Source of the DNA: AC-51 sp036265325
Lineage (GTDB): Bacteria > Actinomycetota > UBA4738 > HRBIN12
DNA: 7,389 bases
NCBI GenBank assembly: GCA_036265325.1
Contig: DATAPH010000005.1
Span: forward strand, 1-7,389
Direction of reading: 5' to 3'
This document shows, piece by piece, positions 1 to 4,889 of the stretch (positions are counted from its first letter, which is position 1; each line of letters starts with the position of its first letter). The position numbers and the translations under genes were made by a program. Below the pieces are notes generated by a model, which saw only the letters and a list, made by a program, of their open reading frames with translations, made no database searches and had not been told where the DNA came from.

Positions 1-2
1 TC

Positions 3-713
3 CCCTACGACGTGGTCGACGCCTCCCATCCGGATGTGTCCGTCGACTTCACGTACGCGGACGAAAGCGACCCGGGTCCGTACCCGTTCGGATCGGACAC
101 CGACATCGAGGGTGGATCCGACCGGCACGCCGTCATGCTCAACAAGGACACCTGCACCCTGTCCGAGCTGTACAACGCGCGCTGGAACGGCGGGAGCCCC
201 GCGGCGGGGTCGGGGGCCGTGTTCGACCTGACATCCAACACCCTCCGGCCGGCCGGGTGGACGAGCGCCGACGCCGCGGGCCTTCCGATCATGGCGGGAC
301 TGCTCCGCTACGACGAGGTCGCGGCCGGCGACGTTGACCATGCCATCCGCGTGACCGCGGCGTGCACGCACGACACCTACATCTGGCCGGCGCGCCACGA
401 AGCGGGGACGAAGGATCGACGGTGTCCGCCGATGGGCGCGCGGTTCCGGCTCAAGGCGGGGTTCGACGCGAGCCGCTTCAGCCCGGCCGCACGTGTTGTG
501 ATCAAGGCGATGAAGCGCTACGGCCTGATCGTCGCGGACAACGGCAGCAACTGGTACTTCCAGGGCGCCGTCGATCCGCGCTGGACGTACCCGTTCGTCG
601 ATCAGCTCAAGCAGATCCCGGCGCGCGCGTTCGTCGTCGTCGACGAGCATGCCTGCCGGGTCGCCTCGAGCAGCGCCGCGTTCGCGGCGGGCCCCGGCTG
701 CCCGGTTCCGTAA
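3..713 (+). CDS. Conserved protein of unknown function, 5'-truncated by the window edge
   Basis: The frame is open from the left edge to a TAA at 711-713, giving about 236 residues of the C-terminal part; the true start lies outside the window. I recognise it as a conserved but unnamed bacterial family (from memory, common in actinobacteria). Family-like stretches are the segment around GWTSADAAGLPI, then GLLRYDEV, DHAIRVT, YIWPARHEAG, PPMGARFRLKAGFD and YGLIVADNGSNWYFQG. Four Cys are visible: one in NKDTCTL, one in TAACTHD, one in DRRCPPMG and two more near the end (EHACRV, GPGCPVP), so five in all. With the aromatic and Gly-rich composition, this fits an exported protein with disulfides, but the N-terminus that would carry a signal peptide is missing. 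No catalytic motif that I can name is visible. It ends 4 bp from the convergent trpG and has no evident link to tryptophan synthesis. The reading frame is secure; the function is unknown. Confidence 0.85.
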   Translation, partial: PYDVVDASHPDVSVDFTYADESDPGPYPFGSDTDIEGGSDRHAVMLNKDTCTLSELYNARWNGGSPAAGSGAVFDLTSNTLRPAGWTSADAAGLPIMAGLLRYDEVAAGDVDHAIRVTAACTHDTYIWPARHEAGTKDRRCPPMGARFRLKAGFDASRFSPAARVVIKAMKRYGLIVADNGSNWYFQGAVDPRWTYPFVDQLKQIPARAFVVVDEHACRVASSSAAFAAGPGCPVP

Positions 714-717
714 GGGC

Positions 718-1281
718 TCACGCCAGCGCGAGGAAGCGCTCGACGATCTTCGGCCCCTCCGGCGTCAGGATGCTCTCGGGATGGAACTGGACGCCGAAGC
801 GCGGAAGCTCGCGGTGCTGCGTCGCCATCACGAGCCCGTCTTCCGTCCACGCGGTCAGCTCGAGCTGCTCGGGAAGGTCGTCGCGCTCGACGACCAGCGA
901 GTGATACCGGGCCGCCTCGAACGGGTTCGCGATCCCCTCGAAGATCCCGCGTCCTTCGTGATAGACGAACGAGGCTTTGCCGTGCATCGGCGTCGTCCGG
1001 TCGACGGTGCCGCCCAGTTCGAGGCCGATCGCTTGATGACCGAGACAGACGCCTAGGACCGGTGTCGAGCGCGGCAACACCTCGAGGAGCCCTGTGAACG
1101 TGGCAACATCGCGGGGATGGCCCGGACCGGGTGACAGGACGACGGCGTCGGGCTTCATCGCGACGAGCTCGGACGCCTGCTTCTCATCGGACTTCACGAC
1201 GACCGTGGACCGGCCGAGGCTTTCGATCAGCTGGACGAGGTTGTACGTGAACGAGTCGTAGTGGTCGACGACGAGGATCAT
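718..1281 (-). CDS. trpG: Anthranilate synthase component II, glutamine amidotransferase subunit
   Basis: The 187-residue protein is a complete class I glutamine amidotransferase of usual length. It releases ammonia from glutamine and passes it to TrpE for anthranilate synthesis from chorismate in the cytoplasm. The start MILVVDHYDSFTYNLVQ is typical of TrpG/PabA. The oxyanion-loop motif SPGPGHP is at residues 50-56. The nucleophile is Cys79 in GVCLGHQAIG, and the His167/Glu169 pair lies in QFHPES, so the triad is intact. HGKASFVYHEGRGIF around residues 100-114 is also family-typical. The ATG at 1281-1279 overlaps the trpE stop TGA (1280-1278) as ATGA, which points to translational coupling and equal subunit synthesis. 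PabA is the close alternative. The adjacent trpE and its Trp-rich leader favour TrpG, though one amidotransferase may serve both pathways. Confidence 0.95.
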   Translation of the reverse strand: MILVVDHYDSFTYNLVQLIESLGRSTVVVKSDEKQASELVAMKPDAVVLSPGPGHPRDVATFTGLLEVLPRSTPVLGVCLGHQAIGLELGGTVDRTTPMHGKASFVYHEGRGIFEGIANPFEAARYHSLVVERDDLPEQLELTAWTEDGLVMATQHRELPRFGVQFHPESILTPEGPKIVERFLALA

Positions 1282-2759
1282 GCGTTCGCCTCCATCGGTG
1301 CGACGGCGGGCAACAGCGCGGCTGCCTTCGCGCGCGTCTCGCGGAGCTCCGTCTCGGGGTCCGAGTCGGCGACGACACCCGCGCCGGCTTGGATGCTGAC
1401 CTCGTCGCCGGCCACGACCGCGGTGCGGATCGTGATGCAGAAGTCGAGGTCGCCCGCGAAGGTGAGGTAGCCGACGGCGCCGGCGTATGGCCCGCGCGGC
1501 GTCGGCTCGTGCTCGGCGATGAGTTCCATCGCGCGTCGCTTGGGGGCACCGGTCACCGTTCCGGCGGGGAAGGTGACGGCGAGCGCGTCGATCGGCTCCA
1601 TGTCGGGGCGTAGGTCGCCCTCCACGGTCGAGACGATGTGCATCACCTTCGAGAATCGCTCGACCTCCATCAGCTCCGTCGGACGGACGCTCCCCGCGGT
1701 GCAGACGCGACCGAGGTCGTTGCGCGCGAGGTCGACGAGCATCGCGTGCTCGGCCTGTTCCTTGGGGTCGGCGAGGAGCTCGTGCTCGAGCAGCCGGTCG
1801 CGGACGTCGGTGAGCCCGCGCGGGCGCGTCCCCGCGATCGGGCGCGTCATCACGCGGCGGCCCTCGACACGAACGAGCGGCTCCGGCGACGAGCCGGCGA
1901 GCTCGATCCCCAAGAGCCGCAGATAGAACATGTACGGAGCCGGATTGGAGACGCGCAGCTGCCGGTAGATCGGCAGGCCGCCACCCGGCGCGGGGAAGGT
2001 GACCCGACGCGACGGGACGCCCTGGTAGATGTCGCCGGCGGCGATGTGCTCCTTGAAGCTCGACACCAAGCCGCGGTAGTCCTCGTCCTTCATGTTGGCG
2101 TCGCCGTCGGACGCGGTGCCGTCGGCCGCGGCGAGCAGCGGCAACGCCGGCGCGGAGGCGATCTTCGCGGCGAGCGCATCGAGCGAATCGACGGCCTGGT
2201 CGTACCCGCCCCGCTGCGCGTGCACGATCAACACCAAACGTTGCCGCCAGTGGTCGAACACGACCGCGCGGTCGATCAGCAGCAACGCGACCGGCGGCAC
2301 GGGCGCGTCGGACGCGTGTGGGGCCGGATGCCCATCCAACAGCGTCGCAGCTTCGTAGCTCACGCAGCCCATCAGCCCGCCTGTGATCGGCGGGAGCCCT
2401 TCCGGGCGCGGTGCGCGCAGCCCGTTGATCACGGCGCGGAGCGCCTCCCGCGGCTTCAGCCGGCGCGACGGTTCGCCGGTCGGGAGCTCGCGCACGACGT
2501 CGCGCAGATGCACGCCGGCGTCATCGGCGATCAACACCGCGGCGGGATCGCCGGCGACGAACGAGTACCTGCCCCATCGCTCGGAGCGCTCGACAGACTC
2601 GAACAGCACTCCCGGGCCGTCGCCCGCGATCGACGGGAGCAGACCGACGGGTGTGCCAACATCAGCGAGCACCTCGGCCCACACCGGCACGAGCGGCCAC
2701 GCCGCCGCGAGGCGGTCGAAATGCTCGCGGTCGGGGCGCACCTGCAGCGACGGAGTCAT
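1278..2759 (-). CDS. trpE: Anthranilate synthase component I
   Basis: The 493-residue protein is the chorismate-converting subunit that commits chorismate to tryptophan. Its N-terminal domain (about 10-170) holds FESVERSERWGRYSF at 53-67, the region of the LLES-type tryptophan feedback site. The chorismate-binding domain (about 220-485) shows GDIYQGVPS at 242-250, RPIAGTRPRG at 306-315, EHAMLVDLARNDLGR at 337-351, the segment around KVMHIVSTVEG at 371-381, GTVTGAPK at 400-407 and GPYAGAVGY at 423-431. The ATG at 2759-2757 gives the usual family length and is preceded by GAGAGG (2776-2771) 11 nt away. The same frame stays open upstream to 3023, but that extension runs through the leader RNA and lacks TrpE character. 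PabB is the alternative; the Trp-codon leader upstream supports TrpE. Confidence 0.95.
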   Translation of the reverse strand: MTPSLQVRPDREHFDRLAAAWPLVPVWAEVLADVGTPVGLLPSIAGDGPGVLFESVERSERWGRYSFVAGDPAAVLIADDAGVHLRDVVRELPTGEPSRRLKPREALRAVINGLRAPRPEGLPPITGGLMGCVSYEAATLLDGHPAPHASDAPVPPVALLLIDRAVVFDHWRQRLVLIVHAQRGGYDQAVDSLDALAAKIASAPALPLLAAADGTASDGDANMKDEDYRGLVSSFKEHIAAGDIYQGVPSRRVTFPAPGGGLPIYRQLRVSNPAPYMFYLRLLGIELAGSSPEPLVRVEGRRVMTRPIAGTRPRGLTDVRDRLLEHELLADPKEQAEHAMLVDLARNDLGRVCTAGSVRPTELMEVERFSKVMHIVSTVEGDLRPDMEPIDALAVTFPAGTVTGAPKRRAMELIAEHEPTPRGPYAGAVGYLTFAGDLDFCITIRTAVVAGDEVSIQAGAGVVADSDPETELRETRAKAAALLPAVAPMEANA

Positions 2760-2770
2760 CGGGTTCCAAT

Positions 2771-2776
2771 CCTCTC
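2771..2776 (-). promoter_or_regulatory. Ribosome binding site of trpE
   Basis: GAGAGG lies 11 nt before the ATG at 2759, slightly far but purine-rich and the best match nearby. It supports this start over the upstream in-frame extension. It lies downstream of the attenuator hairpin, so trpE can be translated only from transcripts that read through. Confidence 0.55.
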
Positions 2777-2797
2777 GTATGGGTCCCGGATACACGT

Positions 2798-2824
2798 GAA
2801 CCCCGGACGGTGGGTCCGGGGCTC
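2798..2824 (-). terminator. Attenuator (terminator-like) hairpin before trpE
   Basis: In the minus-strand RNA, GAGCCCCGGAC (2824-2814) pairs with GUCCGGGGUUC (2808-2798) around the 5-nt loop CCACC. This gives 11 pairs, 8 of them uninterrupted Watson-Crick GC-rich pairs, then one G-U, A-U and G-C. It begins 27 nt after the leader-peptide stop and ends 38 nt before the trpE start, where an attenuator terminator would be expected. No U-tract follows (UUCACGUGU), so termination may be imperfect, as is common for GC-rich actinobacterial hairpins, or it may need a factor. Confidence 0.65.
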
Positions 2825-2884
2825 GTGGGCGACGCGGGTGGATCGAACGCGTCAGGGGCGCGATGGCGCCGGGCTCCACGAGCC
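2820..2884 (-). promoter_or_regulatory. Predicted antiterminator pairing of the trp leader
   Basis: GGCUCGUGG (2884-2876), inside the leader ORF just past its three Trp codons, is perfectly complementary over 9 bases to CCACGAGCC (2828-2820). The second arm shares 5 bases (2824-2820) with the 5' arm of the attenuator hairpin, so the two structures exclude each other. The first arm can also close a local hairpin, GGCUC-GUG-GAGCC (2884-2872), which would free the downstream arm for termination. The pairings are seen directly; the switching role is inferred. Confidence 0.6.
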
Positions 2885-2917
2885 TTTGCGCCACCACCAA
2901 GCCTGCCGCGTCGTCAT
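2852..2917 (-). CDS. trpL: Tryptophan operon leader peptide
   Basis: This 21-codon ORF begins MTTRQA, continues with three consecutive Trp (TGG codons at 2899-2891) and RKGSW, and ends SPAPSRP before TGA at 2854-2852. Four Trp in 21 residues is far above background. The run of three Trp resembles the trp leader peptides described in Streptomyces. Its role would be to sense charged Trp-tRNA: a ribosome stalling at the Trp codons would leave the antiterminator arm at 2884-2876 free. The ATG at 2917 is the only ATG or GTG in frame nearby and has no Shine-Dalgarno sequence, but lies 10 nt after a possible -10 box, so it may be leaderless. It is 92 nt upstream of trpE, in a different frame from the spurious trpE extension. 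The peptide itself probably has no function beyond being translated. Confidence 0.8.
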   Translation of the reverse strand: MTTRQAWWWRKGSWSPAPSRP

Positions 2918-2927
2918 CAGGTCGGCG

Positions 2928-2957
2928 ATGGTCGCACGGCGCGGCCGCGCGCGTCAA
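2928..2957 (-). promoter_or_regulatory. Putative trpL-trpEG promoter
   Basis: TTGACG (2957-2952) matches the -35 consensus in five of six positions. It is followed after 18 nt by GACCAT (2933-2928), a weak -10 that keeps the A at position 2 and the final T of TANNNT. A start 7 nt on would fall near 2921-2917, at or just before the trpL ATG. A 12-bp palindrome (2939-2950) fills most of the spacer. The -35 is convincing; the -10 is only fair. Confidence 0.5.
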
Positions 2958-3007
2958 CGCTGCGCTGCGATGCGACGCACGAGCGCTCGGTCCGAAACGT
3001 CTCGCGC

Positions 3008-3013
3008 TATACT
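3008..3013 (+). promoter_or_regulatory. -10 box of the rimP-nusA-infB operon promoter
   Basis: TATACT is a near-consensus -10 box in an otherwise very GC-rich stretch. No good -35 is visible 16-18 nt upstream (bases near 2984-2991 read as GC-rich sequence such as GCTCGG). A start about 7 nt downstream, near 3020, would give a leader of roughly 70 nt carrying the hairpin at 3044-3067. The promoter diverges from the trp promoter about 50 bp away. Confidence 0.6.
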
Positions 3014-3043
3014 GCCTGCGCAAACGTTCGTACGGCGTGGTGC

Positions 3044-3067
3044 AGAGGTGGGCGTCGGCCCACCTTT
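3044..3067 (+). terminator. rimP leader hairpin, candidate transcription attenuator
   Basis: AGGTGGGC (3046-3053) pairs perfectly with GCCCACCT (3058-3065) around a GTCG loop, and A-U and G-U pairs extend the stem to 10 bp. It is followed by T-rich sequence (TTTCGTTT, 3065-3072), so it has the form of an intrinsic terminator, and it stands only a few bases before the rimP ribosome binding site. Terminator-like hairpins before rimP-nusA operons are known in other bacteria (the rimP leader of Rfam, from memory), where autoregulation involving NusA has been suggested. There is no upstream plus-strand gene for it to terminate, which argues for attenuation. Confidence 0.65.
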
Positions 3068-3072
3068 CGTTT

Positions 3073-3080
3073 GGGAAGGG
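3073..3080 (+). promoter_or_regulatory. Ribosome binding site of rimP
   Basis: The purine block GGGAAGGG lies 8 nt before the GTG at 3089 and 11 nt before a second in-frame GTG at 3092. The spacing favours the first, though the choice changes the protein by one residue. The 3' flank of the leader hairpin abuts this site, so folding could also affect its access. Confidence 0.6.
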
Positions 3081-3088
3081 TTGGGGTC

Positions 3089-3562
3089 GTGGTGGATGCC
3101 GAAACGCTGGTTCGGCCTGTCGTGGAAGGCGCGGGCTTCGAGCTGTTCGACATCACCTTCGGCGGCGCCTCGGGCGGCCGGCCGACCCTGCGCGTCACGG
3201 TCGACCGCGACGGCGGCCTTGAGCTCGACACGATCGCCGCGCTGTCCGAGAAGATCGCGCGCCGGCTCGACCTCGAGAACTTCGGCGACGGCCGCTACGA
3301 GCTCGAGGTCAGCTCGCCTGGGATCGAGCATCCCCTCAAGACGCCGGCCCATTTCGCGCGGGCCGTCGGCTCACGGGTGAAGGTCAAGACCGACGAGCCC
3401 GTCGACGACGCGCGCGTGCACGAGGGGGTCCTGGTCTCTGCCGACGAGCAGCGGATCGAGCTCGACGTCGACGGCGCGCGGCGCACCATCCCCGACCGCG
3501 CCATCCGGTCCGCGCGCACGGTTGCTGACTGGAGCGCCGAGCTGAAGAGGAGCGCGGTATGA
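3089..3562 (+). CDS. rimP: Ribosome maturation factor RimP
   Basis: The 157-residue protein has the usual RimP length. RimP binds the free 30S subunit in the cytoplasm and helps its late assembly. The N-terminal alpha/beta domain (about 1-84) shows VVEGAGFELFDITF at 11-24, LRVTVDRDGG at 34-43 and the family hallmark EVSSPGIEHPL at 73-83. The C-terminal SH3-like domain (about 90-157) starts with VGSRVKVKT and contains HEGVLVSADE at 111-120. The GTG start follows the purine-rich block at 3073-3080. The frame is open far upstream, but that part crosses the promoter and leader hairpin and has no RimP character. Its stop overlaps the nusA start as ATGA. It is the first gene of the operon. Confidence 0.95.
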   Translation: MVDAETLVRPVVEGAGFELFDITFGGASGGRPTLRVTVDRDGGLELDTIAALSEKIARRLDLENFGDGRYELEVSSPGIEHPLKTPAHFARAVGSRVKVKTDEPVDDARVHEGVLVSADEQRIELDVDGARRTIPDRAIRSARTVADWSAELKRSAV

Positions 3563-4611
3563 ACCCCGACATGATCACCGCGCTCCGCGAGCTCGAGCGG
3601 GAGAAGGGCGTCGCGTTCGAGACGATCCTGCAGGGTCTCGAGGAGGCCATGGGCGCCGCGTACAAGACGGCGTGGAAGCAGGAGCATCCCGACGCCGACG
3701 ACGACTTCGTGGGGTTCCGCGCCGAGATCGACCCAGAGAACGGCGACATGCGCATGTTCCAGCAGGAGCTTGAGGAGGTCGACACCGAGGACGGCGAAGG
3801 CGTCGAGATGAAGGTCCTGTCCGAGAAGGAGGTCCAGGTCACCGAGGACTTCCGTGGACGGATCGGCGCGCAGACGGCCAAGCAAGTCATCTTCCAGAAG
3901 CTCCGCGATGCCGAGCGCGAGATGACCTACGAAGAGTTCGCGGGCCGCGAGGGCGACGTCGTGACCGGCATCGTGCAGCAGTCCGAGCGGCGCTACACGC
4001 TGCTGGATCTCGGCAAGGTCGAGGCGCTGCTCCCGCAGGCCGAGCAGGTGCCGTCCGAGCCGTACCGCAACGGTGAGCGGCTGAAGGCCTACATCACCGA
4101 GGTTCGGCGAGGTGTGAAAGGCCCGCAGATCGTCGTGAGCCGCACCCATCCCGGGTTGCTGAAGCGGTTGTTCGAGATGGAGGTGCCCGAGATCGAGGAC
4201 GGCGTGGTGGAGATCCGCGGCGTCGCGCGCGAGCCCGGCCATCGTTCGAAGATCGCGGTGTGGTCCAACGAGCCCGCCGTCGACCCCGTCGGCGCGTGCG
4301 TCGGGCCCAAGGGATCGCGTGTGCGCAACGTCGTGACGGAGTTGCGGGGCGAGAAGATCGACGTCGTCCCTTGGTCCGACGACGCGGCCGAGCTCGTCGC
4401 GAACGCGCTCCAGCCGGCCAAGGTCACGCGGGTCATCGTCGACCCCGAGTCGCAGACCGCGCAAGTCATCGTCCCGGACTACCAGCTGTCGCTGGCGATC
4501 GGGAAGGAGGGCCAGAACGCGCGGCTCGCGGCGCGGCTGACCGGCTGGCGCATCGACATCAAGTCGGAGTCCCAGGCAGCCGCCGCGCCGGAGGCTCCGC
4601 GGGGGGCGTAA
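3559..4611 (+). CDS. nusA: Transcription termination/antitermination factor NusA
   Basis: NusA binds RNA polymerase and nascent RNA and promotes pausing at hairpins, termination and antitermination. At 350 residues it is the short form without the C-terminal acidic repeats of E. coli NusA, about the length of mycobacterial NusA. The N-terminal polymerase-binding domain covers about 1-125 (starting with MNPDMITALRELEREKG). The S1 domain begins at EGDVVTGIVQ (131-140) and runs to about 195. KH1 has its GxxG-type loop at GPKG (249-252), and KH2 has GKEG (315-318) in the IGKEGQNARLAARLTGW context. A short Ala/Pro-rich tail follows. The ATG overlaps the rimP stop and has AGAGGAG upstream. NusA may feed back on the hairpin before rimP; that is inference. 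Confidence 0.97.
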   Translation: MNPDMITALRELEREKGVAFETILQGLEEAMGAAYKTAWKQEHPDADDDFVGFRAEIDPENGDMRMFQQELEEVDTEDGEGVEMKVLSEKEVQVTEDFRGRIGAQTAKQVIFQKLRDAEREMTYEEFAGREGDVVTGIVQQSERRYTLLDLGKVEALLPQAEQVPSEPYRNGERLKAYITEVRRGVKGPQIVVSRTHPGLLKRLFEMEVPEIEDGVVEIRGVAREPGHRSKIAVWSNEPAVDPVGACVGPKGSRVRNVVTELRGEKIDVVPWSDDAAELVANALQPAKVTRVIVDPESQTAQVIVPDYQLSLAIGKEGQNARLAARLTGWRIDIKSESQAAAAPEAPRGA

Positions 4612-4613
4612 CG

Positions 4614-4889
4614 GTGCGGCGGCGTCACGTCCCGCTGCGCACCTGCGGCGGGTGCCGCCGAACGGCGCCGCGATCCACGCTCATCCGCGTGGTCGCCTTG
4701 CCCGATGGCTCGCCCGAGGTCGATCCGGATGGGACGCTCCCGGGACGAGGCGCTTACGTGCATCCCGCCACCGCCTGCATCGAGGCGGCGGTGCCAGCGG
4801 GGGTGGCGCGGGCGTTGCGGACGGGCATCAGCGTGGAGCAAGCAAGTAGGCTTACGGACCGGTTGTTCGAGGTGAAGGAAGACACGTGA
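4614..4889 (+). CDS. ylxR: YlxR family RNA-binding protein (DUF448)
   Basis: This 91-residue protein matches the YlxR/DUF448 family. It shows RTCGGCRR at 9-16, the conserved CxxC with flanking Arg, and LPGRGAYVHP at 42-51, the GRGAY signature. The family is small, basic and RNA-binding; in Bacillus subtilis YlxR has been reported as an RNase P modulator (RnpM), which I recall rather than infer here. The GTG at 4614 begins two bases after the nusA stop and gives the expected N-terminus (MRRRHVPLRTC). The only upstream purine block is a G-run near 4601-4606, so reinitiation after nusA is likely. Its TGA overlaps the infB GTG as GTGA. There is no L7Ae-like ylxQ gene between it and infB, unlike in Bacillus. 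Confidence 0.92.
   Translation: MRRRHVPLRTCGGCRRTAPRSTLIRVVALPDGSPEVDPDGTLPGRGAYVHPATACIEAAVPAGVARALRTGISVEQASRLTDRLFEVKEDT

Noticed and set aside
674..689. CGCCGC-GTTC-GCGGCG hairpin near the end of the left gene
   Set aside because: Only 6 bp, no T-tract, inside an Ala-rich coding stretch; not enough to call a terminator.
2760..3023. In-frame upstream extension of TrpE by 88 residues
   Set aside because: It lacks TrpE similarity, overlaps the Trp-codon leader and hairpins in another frame, and would cross the divergent promoter region. The ATG at 2759 gives the usual length and has a ribosome binding site.
2651..3088. Upstream extension of the RimP reading frame
   Set aside because: It runs over the start of trpE and through the promoter and leader hairpin and has no RimP features; the GTG at 3089 gives the family length.
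1638..3380. 580-codon plus-strand frame opposite trpE
   Set aside because: Arg/Ala/Gly-rich low-complexity translation typical of the antisense of high-GC genes; it overlaps trpE and the intergenic region.
3295..4464. 389-codon minus-strand frame opposite rimP/nusA
   Set aside because: Leu/His/Asp/Arg-rich shadow of the nusA codons with no domain; the plus-strand genes are certain.
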